Of a DNA stretch of 64,000 nucleotides, positions 40,165-54,300 are shown one piece after another. The first letter of the stretch is position 1; the number at the start of each line of letters is the position of its first letter. Under the pieces are notes generated by a model that was given only the letters and a program-made list of their open reading frames with translations, ran no database searches and was not told where the DNA came from. The DNA is from Caenorhabditis remanei (Eukaryota > Nematoda > Chromadorea > Rhabditida > Rhabditidae), in NCBI RefSeq assembly GCF_010183535.1, contig NC_071332.1:7874001-7938000 (forward strand), in the 5' to 3' direction. The translations under genes and the position numbers were made by a program.

Positions 40165-41881
40165 TTATAAATTATTAACTTTCAGTTCCTTTTTCTCAAA
40201 ACTCGGCCCATCGACCATTGCATACCAATCATCTGTGCTAGTTGATATCAATTTGTACAATCCTCCCAACTGTAATTCCTCCTCAAAAACATCGATTCCT
40301 CTTTGAATTGAAGGAAGTAACAACATATTCTGAGCAAACCGAAAGCAGGAATTCTCCGACGATTTAGTTGATTCACACAAGTGCTTGCATACTACATTCA
40401 GTTCTCGAAACAGTTCTTGTCGAGCTTTCTGGCAGAACTGAATACATTCTTCTGATTGTCCATCTAATCCAACATCAAAAAGACATATCGAACATAAGAG
40501 AAGGAACTCATGAATCGACAGTTTTGCATCTATCACTGGGTCGACAAGTGTATTCCGAAAATCCGTCCAATATGGAGAAAATATTCTGAAATCATTCTCA
40601 ATATTTCTTGAATGTCACTCCACTCATCAAACCTCGATACTTCATCCAAGCTATACGACGGAGGAGTTCCTAAATGACGTGTGTAGTATATGCCAACTTC
40701 GTCAACAATATCTCCAGTTGGCAGGTGATACGTGTTTGGTTTTCCTGAAATTTTGTGACTGGCTCGACTGAAGTTTGTGCCAGGCTTACCAAGAAGAACA
40801 GCTAGATACGCAGGTTCAAACACTGTCCATTTCAAATAGAAATTTCTAAAAAGAATCTTCTGCTGAGAGGGTTCCAGGCATTGCGAGAGTTCTGGAAAAG
40901 TGTTGTTGATCCAGTCAGCAGCAAGTTTCACATCCTTTCTGAATATAGTTAAAGCTTCAGCATGATGAAGAGATCTAGTGACTCGTCTTCTTGGAAATAT
41001 TCGTTTTCTCAACTGTAGCATTTCCGTGAAATTCAAATGAAGAGATTTTAGACGCATACTATTGTAATCGTAGTCAGAAGAAGAGGAAGAGCATTGCAGT
41101 TCCAACGGAAGAACATTCACTTTTGAATAGCATGCGGGTGCCAATGATTTCTCTGATAACTCAGATCTCCTGTTCCCAAAAATCTTCTCATTGTCATGTT
41201 TGTCTCGTTTATTTTGTACATCTGAATCAATTTCAATGATCTCTGACAAATACTATAAATTACTTACTCGACACCTGCATTCCAATCTTCAAACATTTCT
41301 CCATTCGACACGCTTTACATTGTCTCACTTCACGTTCACCTGCAACGATTCGATTAACTCGAAAATCATAAGACCAAATTGAGTTACTGGTGATTTCACA
41401 TGTGCCAACTTGATCACATTTCGCTGGAAACCGGGAAAACACACGACGACGGAAAAAGGCAGCACATGCTCTGGAAATGTATCACTTTTTTGGAAAGATG
41501 ATGCCATCAGAGGGAATTGATAAGAGAAAAAATGCAAATGGAAACTTTTTGGTTTGTTTGTATGAATTAGTACAAAGGTAATGTTTTTCTTCTGATCCCA
41601 AACAAGAAAAGAAGAAATTATTTTTTTGAAAACAAAAGTTTAAAAAATTGTTATTTGTAATAGGTGTTTCACACTATGTTGTTGACTAGAAAAGTCTATC
41701 AAAAGTCTATTCGATGTCCTTGAAAACAAGAAGAACATCAAAAAGTTGCGCGATAAACAGTCGTTGAGATCAAAAGACTATATCTCTTCTTCTCAATTCA
41801 TTAATTTACTCACCGACACACATCTGCACCATAATGGGGTTCAGTAGATACTGCAGTACATACCAGACAAATTTGTTCCAT
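40165..41881 (-). CDS. Nuclear hormone receptor (supplementary NR family), NHR C
   Basis: Start at 41881: MEQICLVCTAVSTEPHYGAD, exon end at 41814. Exon 2 gives RACAAFFRRRVFSRFPAKCD, QVGTCEITS, then (after a likely 48-bp intron) EREVRQCKACRMEKCLKIGM. Without that intron the second finger would carry 16 extra residues, so I favour splicing, though the intron is a multiple of three and has no stop. The ligand-binding part includes ILFRNFYLKWTVFEPAYLAV, LPTGDIVDEVGIYYTRHLG, a 47-bp intron, then IFSPYWTDFRNTLVDPVID and a final helix region ending KKELKVNNL. The stop is at 40165–40167. It is tandem with NHR D, same strand, 330 bp apart. Family certain, orthologue unassigned. Confidence 0.9.
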
Positions 41882-42211
41882 TTCGGAGAACTTCAAAGTG
41901 AAAACTGTTTTAAAAAAACTTGAAAAAAATGAAAACAGACAACTGAAAATGAGTGGTCGAGAGAACAAAACGGGAGACGAGTGGTATCATACATCGATTG
42001 TTTGAAGAGAAAAAGAGACGAAGGCAGCGATAGTCTCGGACAGGTGAACTTGCTGTTTTTAATTAATTCAAACTGAAAAATTGTTATGATGTTTGTATAA
42101 ACCGATTGATCCCTTTTCCAGATTCAAGAAATTCAATGATTTTAAAAATTCATTAATGGCAAGAAAAGGCATGAATGAAATATGAAATGATAATGGAAAT
42201 CAATGTGATAA

Positions 42212-43895
42212 TCACAGTTGCAATGAATCATTTATAATCTGACACGTCTCTGGATCCAAGTTCTTGTAAATCTCAAAGAATCCACACATCTGAAGTTCTT
42301 CTTGATATTTTCCGAATGATTTTTGAACAGAAGAGAGTAACATCATAATTTGACCGAGTCTCAGACATGGATCCTCTACTTTCTTCACGTTTTTGTAGTA
42401 GAAATGGATCTCGCTAACCAGTTTTTCTCGCATAGCCCGACATACTTCAACACCTTGATCAGTGAGTCCATCGAGACCTGAAATCACAAAAACAATTGTT
42501 TGAACTTGAGATGACTCATCAGTCACAGTTTCGGGTACTGTTACTCACCAGTGTCCCAAAGGATCAACCCAGAAACTGTGAGGAATTCGTAAACATCGGG
42601 CTTCAAAAACCACACGTCATCAATCACGGTTCGCTTATATTCATCCCAGTATGGCTTGAAATACCTGGAAAATGTAATCTAAATATTTGAAATTCAGACA
42701 GGTGAACTCTTACGTTTCTGGTGGATTTCCAGTCAGCGCCTCTACATTCATAAACGAGTAAAATCTGCCAACATCTTCATCATAATGATCTCCATTTGGT
42801 AGAACCATTTCTTGTCTTCCAGCAGCCAATCCGAGGAATGGAGGCTCAACTAACATGTATTTGATGAAGAAGTTCAGGAATAGAAGTTTCTGAAAACATA
42901 ATTATAAGGTTTTCATCTTTCATAATTTGAGGTGTCACTTACCCTCTCTAATTTTCCCATTCTCCCCAGCTCTGGATAAGCTCCTTCCACAAAAGTAGAT
43001 ACTAATCTTATATCTTTTCTTAAAATCTCAATGAGCTCCACCATATTTCTTGACTTTGGTGGCTCTTGATTTTGAAACTCTAACTTCCGAACATTCTCCA
43101 AATTTTTAAAATGTACACTCAATCGATGAAGACGTGGAATATCAGTTGAACAACTTTGAACTTCATAAGTGTATGGACTCTACAAAAAACGCATTGATTT
43201 TTAGTATTGCCACGTCATAAGGGCTTACACCACTGTAGCAGGAACTGGTTTCCGAATCGCCTTTATCTTCACTATATTTTTCTCGTGGCGGTTGAACAGC
43301 CGTCGTTTTCATTCCTGCTAGAATACACCGTTCCATTCGACAGAATCGACAGATTTTTGGGTCTTCTGAAATAGATGGGGATATTTTTCAATGGATTTTT
43401 TTGAAACTCATACTGAAATTGATTCTGCAAGATTTATCCCTCCTACATTTGATAGCAGACTTTGGGGAGAGAACGTACCGACGGAAGAAGGCGGAGCATG
43501 CTCTGAAAATTGAACATTTTAAGTACAAAAATCTGTGTTTTTCTGTCTGTTCAGATGTTAATCGTACTGTATTATTGTGTTTTATCGTAGTTTCCGTTTC
43601 CCGATGGGTTTTTTTCGTAGTAAGAGATAAGTTTTTGATCTCATTTCCCTCGTTTCTCTCTCTCCTACACTATCGTCTTTTGTGTTCACAGACCGGCTAC
43701 AAACTATGATAGCGGCCCCTCTGACAAGTGTCTTGTTTCACGATCTTCCAATCAAATCTACACGAAAAGTCACGTTTTTGATAGGAAACAGAAGTGAGAA
43801 ATGGGTGAAATTGATTACCTGCAAATTTGAGATTTCGATCCAAAATGACATTCGTTGGCAGGTGAATTACAGACGAAACATGGATGTGGAGACAT
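42212..43895 (-). CDS. Nuclear hormone receptor (supplementary NR family), NHR D
   Basis: Start at 43895 immediately after TTTTTCAG: MSPHPCFVCNSPANECHFGS, exon ending at 43819. After a 316-bp intron, exon 2 (from 43502) gives ACSAFFRRYVLSPKSAIKCR and DKSCRINF, then FKDPKICRFCRMERCILAGM. The P-box reads CRACSAFF, with Ser where the other three receptors here have Ala. Ligand-binding exons include FLNFFIKYMLVEPPFLGLAA, LPNGDHYDEDVGRFYSF, YFKPYWDEYKRTVIDD and a last exon ending FFEIYKNLDPETCQIINDSL. The stop is at 42212–42214. It forms a tandem pair with NHR C. The first exon is short (77 nt) and was found by its zinc-finger motif. Confidence 0.9.
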
Positions 43896-46800
43896 CTGAA
43901 AAAGAAGTATATTGTAGGATTAGAAGAATGAGAGAGGAGTGAATTGAATCAAAACGAAATAAATTGAGATAGATCGGATTTGAAAGAAAAAAGAAATCAG
44001 AGGAGGTGGAGAAAGGAGGTGTGGTTTAGACAGAAAACTGAATGAGGAGACTACAAAATATAGTGCGATGAATCGATAAAAAAGCACATCACATAAATGT
44101 TAGAGACACACTCTATTTCTCTCACGTACAAACCCGCCGAAATCAAAGTATGGACGGCGGGTTGAGAGAGGAAGAACACGTGAGAGAGACCACCACAAAC
44201 AAGATAGTGTCTGTAGGAAACGAGACTTAGGAATGGAAAGAAAAAAGAAAAACGATTGAAAAATAAAGTGGATAGAAAACGAGAGGAAGGAAGAGGGAGG
44301 AGATTAATACACACAAGTTTTCTGTGCTTTTTGTGATTCAATTTCATTTGTTGTTGTTTTTTTTCTATATATGATTGTGTTTGTTTTCGGGTTTGCAAGA
44401 TTTGATCCGCTATGGCTTCTTCGTGTACTTCGGACTTCGTTCCCGGATCTGTTGGTGATCTTACGAATTGATATGATTCGTGATCTCTGAATATATCGTA
44501 GTCTCTGTCAAAAACCAGGGCTAAGTGTTTGAAGCCAAAACAACACTGTTTGAAAACTGGGAAAAGCTACCGTAATCCCTGTTCATAACATCACCAAATG
44601 AAACATCTGCTCCTAGACATTCCTGGTAGACTGTGCTCTATTTTGCTGTCAGTTAAAAACAAACAGATCTGCTATACAACCACATACAATCGTAGTCAAA
44701 CACTCTGAGCACACTGATTAGAGTGATAGCAGGTCGGGTGTGATCACTTAATTTCACGTGCTCAGGCATTCTGCCACGTCACCTCTTAGGTAAATGCAGG
44801 GTCGTCGTATTTTGTAGTGTCCAACAGAAAAAACGAAATGAGTAAGTTGGAAAAAGACAAACAAGAAGATACTTTTGAGATGAAGAAGAATAGGAAACGG
44901 TGCGTGGGGAGGTGGGAAGAGTTTGTTCCGAAAATGAGTCAGTTGGGAAGAAAAGTATATGTGGACACTTGAAAAATGATGGAAAAACACCTTTCATCAT
45001 GTCGGAAACACGTGAAGGACAGTCATAGAAGAGTCATCGAAAGGGCACGGAACACGATTCTATGTTGTAGTTTTGATTTAATTACATCGAAAACGAAATC
45101 GAATGAAATCCGACCTTGACTGATCCATTTGAACGAATACCAGGAATTAATTTAATTTAAAAAAAAAAGACTGCAACTCATGGAAGTCAATGTAAAAACA
45201 ATGCAGGACGGGAGCACAAAGTGTGGAAGAGAGAAAGAGGTGTGTCCTACACACAAAATACACAAAATGTCGTAGTGTTCGTGATATGAGGGCTTCATTT
45301 CTCTCTTTCTTTCAATTCGGTAAAAATATCAAAAATAAAGAATTGAGGAGGGCGCGGTCAGAAACCATAAAAATGCTTATTCATAAATTCGCAAAGATCA
45401 AGAACAAAATTGAAACTCAATAGTTTGCAGAGGAGGGACATTCAATAGATGTCGAAACTATAAAACATGAAAAGCAGTGAGTAACAGATGAAAAGGGGAA
45501 TAAAAGGAAGAAAGAGAAAATAAGAATGACATGGAATGATGATGATTTCAGGATCTGGAGAGATATGACAATGATGATGAATGGGGAAAAAGAATATAGT
45601 TTGGCGGGATTAAAACTATATTGAGGCTGATCATACGCAGTTTTTTCTAGAAAGTAAAAAAAACGAGAAGCAAGAAAAACTATCCTCTTAATAAGTTATG
45701 AAATTTCAATTTCATTTTTCAAAAAAGTGATAGTTTTTTTTCTTGATTTCAAAAAAAAACTCAATGACGTTTTCAGGCTTCGGGCGAGAATAAATTGTTT
45801 CCCTCAAAACTTACCTACAAAAGTTGAAGGGGCTATAACGTTCTTTTCCCAGAATCCTCAATTCAGGCTGTCTGAATTAGAATAGTTATCAGTAGTCAGA
45901 ATTTGCATTTTTAGAATTGTCAGAATAAGGATATCAAGCTGATAGTGTGCTACTTTCAGATTTATACACCAATTTATTTTCAAAATCGAGTATCACTACA
46001 AGTTCTAAAAATACAAAATAAGAGCCGAAATTTCTGTTTGAATGTGTTGCCGACTGTCATTGATGAAAAAGAACTTCCCGATTCGATGCATCCGATGAAC
46101 AAATGGTTCTGAAGGTTCATTTATTCCAAAGTCATGTGTGTTTTGTGTCATAAACCTACGTAAAGCTGTAAACCGATTTCTGAAACATTTCTGAAGATGA
46201 GATAAGAACGGGTTTTGTACGTGTTCCCTTTGCATCAAACATCTCTCGGGTACTAAAAACTTTTTGGAAGTGTTCAGAACATAAACGTTTTTCAAGAAAC
46301 GAAATGCGTTTGATCCTTGCAAACTACTTCTATGTAGATGTCACACAAATCCACCTTCACCCATCTCTTAGTCTCATCAATTTCTCGTTGACCGACTAAT
46401 CCCGAATGCCGTTCAAAACCACTCAACACGTCATGTCACACATCCTTCTGCTCCTAATCCGGTCGGAATTAAGTGATAACTATTCCTAGCCATGAAGAAA
46501 AAAGAGGAAAATACGACAGGATTGAGACGGGAAGTTGATTTATGAGTCTGCGTCTCACCACAGCTCAACGCAATCTAATTTGTTCAATTAAGCAGTTTGG
46601 AAGAAGAAAGAAAAGGCGATCTTGCCATTTCTGAGTGATCTTTTTCGTACTTTTGATTGTCTTTTTAGAAAGTTTTCAGGTAGTTTTTCGAGAACTCGAG
46701 TTCTGTTATGATAGAAGTGCGCCTGATCACCATTGATTTTGAACGGGTTAAACCTGAGTGCAGTTTTCTCTTCACGTTTTACTTCTTTAGATTTATCTGA

Positions 46801-49800
46801 CGTTTTGAGAGCAATGCTCCAATCTGAGCTGTCACTTAGAGTTCCAAAAAACATATGCTTTCTAGTCTCTCCTGTACATCAAAATTGCTTGTCATCTCCC
46901 CCAAAGTGAGCCATCTTTTCAAGATCAGAAGTCTTTCGTTTTATCCATCCATCCATACATCCCTCCCAACCTAATCTTTTTTATAGCCCCGAGGCGCTCG
47001 GTTGGCTCAAATTCAATTTTGTTGTAGCTGAGCAGGATGCGAGAAGAGAAGAGGAGCAGTGTTTCATTAGAAGTGTGAATGAACTGCTCCTTCTTTTTCC
47101 AACTCGGAGTCGTCGTGGTTGAGGACGAGAGGAGGCGCGACCAAATCGTTTCCGCTGTTGTCGCGACACGTCGACTTCAAGTCGTGATGAGCATCTGCCA
47201 CGCTCAGTTCCATCGAACTTATTTTCAGTTTTTTAGGATAGAGACACGGAAAAAACATTCGAAATACTTTGGTCTTCTCTTTTTTCTGCCACTGGTCCTT
47301 TTTGTCGAATTCCCAGTGGACAAAGTCAGGTATAATAAAAATGTGTGCCCTTCTCACCATGAGAGGATACCCTTTTTCTCAGTTTGCCTAGCGGTTTCTT
47401 TCTCAAATGTGTCAAAATGATTCTAATCCTTGGGTCATTCTTCATTTTGAACGGAAAGGGAGGAGAACCAGCACACGGCCGGTCCCATCTTTCTTTTCAC
47501 CACAGCTCAGTTTTAGTATTTATGAGCTCTCCGTGGGGACCAACCGGAAGAACTCAAAAAGAAGCAGTTGAAAAATCTGAGTATGACCATCTGTTGACCT
47601 ATTCTAGACAGAAAGAAACTCATCAGTTTTGAAAGTGGTGCCTCACTTTGGGAAGTTTCTTTCTAGCTCTTCTATTTTTCAGAACTGATCTTCAAAAAGT
47701 AAATCCTAAGAAGATTTTTGGTCTGAGATTATCTTATAAAGTGGAGGATTTGCATCAGTTTTTTTCTTTAAACTGATTCAAATCGAGGGCTTAGAATAAC
47801 TCTTCAGACTGTTCCAGAACTTGCTCATTGTACTTGCAGATGTGCGGAATTTTCAGTTTTTGATTCTGGAATGTTTTGAAACCGAATAGTTAATAGGGAA
47901 CGCTGTACTGTAGATTTAGGATTTTTAGTGAATGGTGTTTCAAGTTTCCGGGGTCTGAATTCACCTATTTACCTATGTTTCTGTTCTTCTGCCATTCTTT
48001 ATGTTTCAAAATTATCACTCATATTTCATCCTCCTCCTTGTCAACTTATTTTACAACAATTTGTCACAAACCTCTTTGTGGAACCCACCATCGATCATAA
48101 TCTTCTTGTTGTTATCATCCGAATCGCCCATTCTTTTCATTCTCTCCGGAGAGAAAAGAAGAAAGAAAATATATCTCTGTAACAGATTTGAAAAGAGAGA
48201 GAGAGAGAATAATACACGTAATACTCATCAAATATGAACAACTCCAACTCTGATATACAAGAATATTTCTGTGTTCTTCTTCTTCTTTTCGTTTCGATAT
48301 GTTCTACCTCTGAAAATCGAATGAAGTAGAAGAAGAAGAAGTGGACACCTCTTCTGCTCTTCTTCTTCCTCTTTTTCTTCCTTTCTTACTCGTTAATTCA
48401 CTAATGTGACATCTCACAGCACCTCTTCTATTTTCTAATGTAAATTAGGGAAGGTGCGGACGTAAAGAGTGAGGAGACTCCTATACTGATTTACTGCTCT
48501 TCTAAAGAAAAGGCGTGTCTTCCAATCTTCTTTTTACTATTGTTACGCACGCGATTCTGTAAAACATGATGCCGTGATACAAGATTTCTTTACATCCGAT
48601 TTTTACATCCTCTCTTTGTCAAAAAAGGTGGTATTTTGTTGAAATGATCGAATGCTTTGTATTTTTCAAATCTGTTTTTTGTAAGGTGGCTGGATTGCAG
48701 ATGCACCTACAAGATCCGAGAAAAAATGTTTTCATATATTTTTATTTTACCATTATTTACAACATTTTGTTTTCTTAACATTTTCGTAATACTTTTTGAA
48801 TCAACTTTCCTTATCAGTTTTTCAGAAAGTTCCAATTTTTGAAAGTGTCTTTCTCTTTTAAACCAAGTGGAGACTCCTGGATAGCTAGCAACATGTCCAG
48901 AATCCCTCACTCCGACAGTGTTCCAATGATACAGATTTCGTCTGAAAACTTCCATTATTTCTTTTTTTTTTCGTTTCAAAAATCATGACCAAAAACCTAA
49001 ATACTCAATTATTCCGTTCCTTATCCGACCTTATTTCTGGATTCCTGATTCCAAACCAAAAAACAAACGTTAATTCTGTTATCCACCCTCTAACCTAATC
49101 CTATCATCTCCATTTTTCTCATCGTTCTTCTCCATCCGAACTGCATCCGTTATTCAATAACCAAGGCGTCACTTTTCAACTCGAACCTTGTTTTCTAATT
49201 TGTGCTGTTCGATTCGACAATTGGTTTACCACCATGTATTTCTGCCATCACAGCCTTTTTGCCACCTTTTGACTCGCCTACTCTCTTTGTATTAAATGGC
49301 CCTTTACCTCTTGCTCCTTCTTCTTTTATTTGTCTGCTTCTTTCATTCGAGGTCATGCATTTCTGTGCTCCATTTTTCCGTTTTTGCTTCTTCTTTTCTT
49401 TTGTTGCTTTAAAACGACAATTATTGGAACCTAAAGGTGAAGGAAGAAATGCGAAGCAAGTTATTCAGTTTCGACTTCACAACTTCACTTCAGCCACTTC
49501 TCTCCTACGTTCCCTTCTCTCTGTTTTCTCATCTCTTTCCATTCAAATCGTTGAATTTAAATTTAATTAAATGATTGAAAAACGAAGATAAGAAGGTGTT
49601 GGGCCCCTTCATTGTTTACACCCTTTTACTCACTTCCATTGTTTCGACTAGTTGCTATTTACAGCTCTCCCAGCTAAAGCTTTTTGTTTGTAACCTTCGC
49701 CACCTTTTGTTGCAAAAATGTGGATTGTTTTCGTTGTTTGTAGATCAAGTTGTGGATTAGGTTGTACAGATTTTGAAAGTCTCAAAGGTTAACATGTTTC

Positions 49801-51349
49801 AAAGTTCAAAGAAGTAGAACATATCTAATTCTAACGGAATTTTTAAAACCAAAATTAATTGTGAGACATGCAATTCTAATCTACAAATGTTTCTTTGAAA
49901 CCAGAATGTCATGATGTTTTTACAAGTTCCCAGACCATCTACTGAAATTTTAGTACATCATTTTTGAGGAGATCGACTCACAGACGAGGGTTTTATAGAC
50001 TAGAGCTGGAGACAGGGTTGGGAAATTCCGGGCCGGGTCGGGCTGACAAAAAATTCTTCCGGCCCGGCCCGGCCCAGTTGGCCCGGATTCAAAAAATGTG
50101 TACCATTTTTTCACAAATTTCTGCAAAATTTTCATTTAAAAAAAGTCAAAATTTCTCGTACTCTAAGACTTTTACCGATGTTCTAAAACACAGTCGAAAA
50201 ATCCACTTTTTTGCAAAAAAAATCAAAAAAAAAATTCAAATTTCTACAGGAGCCGCGCCGGGCCGGGCCGAGGAAAATTTTTCAGTCGGCCCGGCCCGGC
50301 CCGACCCGGAATTTGCCAACCCTGGCTGGAGAATGGTTAAAAAATATTTGAAATCAGAGCATATGGTTGAAAACTAACATCATGAAAATTCTGAACCAGC
50401 CTGCGAATTTAATTTGATACTGCATCAGAATTCCAAAATTCATGACCGAAACTCTGCGTATAAAGTTTTTGTGAGCTCCGAAACTTCCCTTCTAGATCTT
50501 AACATGCTGACATTTTTGGTTGGATTATAAATATGAATCATTTGAAATCCAATTGTTAGTTCAAATTCCATCTAAACTAGAAACTCACAAATACTACTCT
50601 TCACATATCTCTATTTTTAATGTTGCATTTTCCCCGGAATTATCACCGATCCCTGCTGAATCCACCGGATGCAGTCTCACCTTGTCTTTCAAATTATTCG
50701 GAAATTGGGTTTCTTTCACTTCTTCTCCAGTCACGAGATACCTAGTTTTGACCATTTCCTGTCAAGTCCAAAACCAGGTCGTCTGTTTCTTTTTCTTCTT
50801 CTATTCTTCCCACTTTTTGTATTAATTGTCACCTTAAAAGTCTTATTTGAATAGTACTGTTGGTCCAATTATACGTTAATTCAAATAAAAGAATCTAAGA
50901 AAGAAGAATCTTCTCTTTTTGTGTTACTTACCCGTGATTCCTTCGTTTTCCGCCGCCTCCCGCAATTACTATCACATATTCTATCCCGACGACGATGCCC
51001 CTAATCGTGTTACTCACACTCTTTCACGCCTTTCTTTTACTTGTCTTTTCTTGACTTTAGACTTTTACAGCTCTCCTTTTTTGCCCATTTTTCCATAATT
51101 GTATAGTTTCTTCGTGTTACTATAACAGTTCAAAAAACCCAGGTCATTCCTAATTTGCTGAAATTCTCTTTTTCCCCCGTTTTCGTACGGTCGTTGTCTT
51201 GAGGTACGTCTGGCTCATAAGTTCCATGATTTCAGGTTTCTGCTTTCAGTCGAGTTCAAGCTGAAAACTTCCGTATTTCGAATATTTTCTGTTTTTCCAA
51301 TTAGTATGTTTCCAATCATAAAACTCAAACTTTAATTCCAGAATTCCAG
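43896..51349. other. 7.4-kb gene-poor region
   Basis: No convincing exon between the NHR D start and the signal-peptide exon at 51350. Open frames here are short, low complexity, or start at non-ATG codons. Features seen: purine/pyrimidine-rich tracts, a (GA)n stretch near 48200, a GC-richer patch at about 46985–47215, and MITE 2 at 50013. It probably contains the upstream regulatory region of the odr-2/HOT-like gene. Confidence 0.45.
50013..50324. mobile_element. hAT-like MITE 2 (312 bp)
   Basis: Terminal inverted repeats: the left end CAGGGTTGGGAAATTCCGGG matches the reverse complement of the right end with one mismatch. An exact 8-bp target duplication GCTGGAGA flanks it (50005–50012 and 50325–50332). 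Like MITE 1 it has GGCCCGG-rich arms around an AT-rich centre and no coding capacity. The ends differ from MITE 1 (CAGGGTTGG against CATAGTTGTC), so they are related or convergent subfamilies. Several open frames across it are artefacts. Confidence 0.88.
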
Positions 51350-54300
51350 ATGAAAATGCGATTGATACATTTGAGTCAAAGTTCCGTAAGCCTTCTTTTC
51401 CGACTTCTTCTTTTCTGGAATACTGTTGGATTGGCGGCACGTGAGAAGTCAAATCAAGAGTATTGGAAAGATCAGCATCCACAACAAAGATGGAGAATTT
51501 ATTGTAAGTTGGAGAGAGTCAATTAGATCATTTAATTGTAGGCGGGCGGAACTCAGATGAAAAATTCATGAACGACAGAAATAGAGCAAGTGAGGGCGGG
51601 GAGTCTGATAGTTTCCGGTAGGAATAAAATTTGAAGTTAATACAGTGGAAGTTTAGCAGATTATTATCGTTTTTTGAAACATAATCTAGATTATCTGAAA
51701 GAAACATTGTCTGGATGATCTGCAAGCTAAATTGTATATGGATATATTATATTGTTTATCGATAAAGAAATTGAGAAGTGATTAGCAATTGAAATTTGAA
51801 AAAAGTCACAAACAAAATTCAAGATAGCAGGAAAATCTTGAGAAACAACTAAAAAGATGCTTTCGAGCCTAATATGAGGCAAAACCAATTTTTGAAAAAA
51901 AAAAGGTTGATTTTATATTATTGATTCAAATGGTGTCCAAAAACTCGATAAACACCCAAATCTCAGAAAAAAGATGTACGAATCATTTTTATGAATGAAG
52001 TTTGGAACGTTCTCCTCTTGTCAAAATTGAATGTCAGAGGTTATGATACAAACTAGATGAAGAGAATTTCAAACTGATAAACATCTAGAATATCAAATTA
52101 GAAACTTTCGGAGACCAGCTTCCCGTCAGTTACAGTGTACCAGTTACTTTTGGAAACTCGGAAACGAATGTTTCAAAGTTGGAGATGTTTTGTATACTGA
52201 TTAGGTAACATATGTTTTGAGAAACTAATTCTCAGGTCAATCGATTCCAATTATTTTAAATCTCTCATTTGATAATTAGAAATAATTTCAATAACTTAAA
52301 TGGGTTCAGCTTTGGTCTACTGGTATTTTGTGTTTTGGATACACAGTTTGTAGCTCTAAAACTGATTCCTCAACTCAATTTTCAAACTTTTCAAGTACCC
52401 TTTTCTCCCAACTGTTCTTGAGTTTTCCACTCTCGAACCGAGCTTCCACCACACGTCAAAACTTTTCATTTTCACCTTTTCGAACTCTAACATAACTCCT
52501 TTTGTCATTTTTACTTCTCTATTATTTCCGTCTTTTTTCTCAGCCCGCTCATGTTTCCGATTTCATGAATTTCCGATTGGCGGCGACGGGTAAACGTAGT
52601 GAGCCTAAATCCGTGTTGAAAGCGGTTTTTCACTTCTTGAAATTGCTCCCCGAGGCCAAATTTATTAGCGTCGGCCCAAAAAGGGAGGCACCGAATGTTT
52701 TTCTTGAAAGGTCCTCTCGACGAACCTTTTTCAATATTTTATTTATCACCGGTTACATGTTCAAGTGACACTTCGAGTTGAGAGTAGTATGACTACTTTT
52801 TGAAAGAAAATAGGTCATGTTCAACAAATGGGAAAACAGAAAAAAAACAACAATAAAAGACTGAAAAACAATTTGAGAAAAGAGGAAGAAATCGAGACTG
52901 AAAGCTAATTTAAGTTGTGACGACGAGAAAAGTGATTAGCTTCATCGATGTGTGAAACAAAACAACGAGTTAAATTAGACCGCAATTCCTGCTTCTCAAG
53001 GGGGATCATTTGATTATTCCGGTGGACGGGCTGACGTGGTTTCTTCTGACTTTTACTATAGTGGGCAATGAGTTTTATGTACGATGTGAGTCATAGAAAA
53101 TGGGAAGGAAGGGTGGAATTGTCTGGAAGTTTTGAGAGTTTGGTTGACAAGATGGTTATACTTTTGATGAAACAGAGAGTTCAACGTCTAGGCTTGCTCA
53201 CAACTTGCATATTTTTCAAATTTTACAAAAAGATTGTGAGACACGTTTCAAAAGTAATAGATAAATGTCAGCATCCTAGAAACACTAGGAATCTGAAAAT
53301 CTAAACTGTCTATTCGGTTCTGTGCTTATGGGTTGAATGAAATTGACTCTCATTCTTTGGAGATCTCTGTTCAGACACTTTCTCAATCGCTCAGAACCAG
53401 CTTACTAGGAAATGAACAGCTGATGCTCAACGTAATGTCGGAACTCCTACTTCCTACTGATAGTGAGACTTTCTTCGTTCCAATACGTCTGAAAGACTAG
53501 ATGATCCAGATAAAAATTTGTTTTGAATGATTCATTGCACTCCTTGTTGAGCCCACTTCACGACGCTTCTCCAAGTTTTTGTTGGCCATGAAAAGAAGAC
53601 GAAAAGTAGTGAAGGGAAAAGATCTTCAAGAATTGGATTCAAGTATCGTCACACAAAAACACAGAGCGACAACGAAGAATAAAGAAAAGCGAAAGGAGAG
53701 GCCTCTTGTGTTTCTTCATGCCCAAATATTTGTGGGACCCCGTGTGCACAGAAGGCGCTGGCGCTTATACGGATGGGCCCCATCATTTTGTCCTTGTGTG
53801 CATGTGTTTCCTCGTAAGCATGTATGGAGCAGCATCCCCCGGGCAGCTCCGTCCTCTTCGTTTTCTCGCCTCGTCTACCTCGAAATTGGCATTGCGCAGA
53901 AGCGCGTTAGACCCCGCCTTGTCGACGGGAAAACGAAGAAGTCTCCGCCCACTTCTCACGTCCTCCACGTCGTCGGCGACGACGCACCGGCTCAACCCAA
54001 AACAGGCAACTACTTGCTCCCTGAAGCTGTTGCTGGTATTTGAATCTGTATTCCGGCGGTGAAGGGAGAAGAAGAAGAAGAACGGTGCACGTGGAACAGT
54101 CAGTCACCGTTTGTCGGGATGCCCGATGACCTCCCAGTTCACCAAACTCTTCTCGTTTATTCTAGCGAATGTTCATGATCCGGCGGCTCCCGACGATGCA
54201 GGTAGGCAAGGTTTTTGGGTTCTCAAAGGGATTAGTGCATGGAACTGTGGGAAAGTCAGCCAAGAATCTCAATTATGAGACTCATATAGCTCTAGTGAGT

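Noticed and set aside
46005..46322. 105-codon minus-strand frame
   Set aside because: Opens at a non-ATG codon and has no recognised domain, splice sites or paralogue.
49950..50377. Gly/Pro/Arg-rich frames
   Set aside because: They are translations of the GGCCCGG-rich arms of MITE 2.
53579..54107. Overlapping frames of 66–154 codons in the GC-rich block
   Set aside because: Open on both strands in several frames, as expected of GC-rich DNA; no domain seen.
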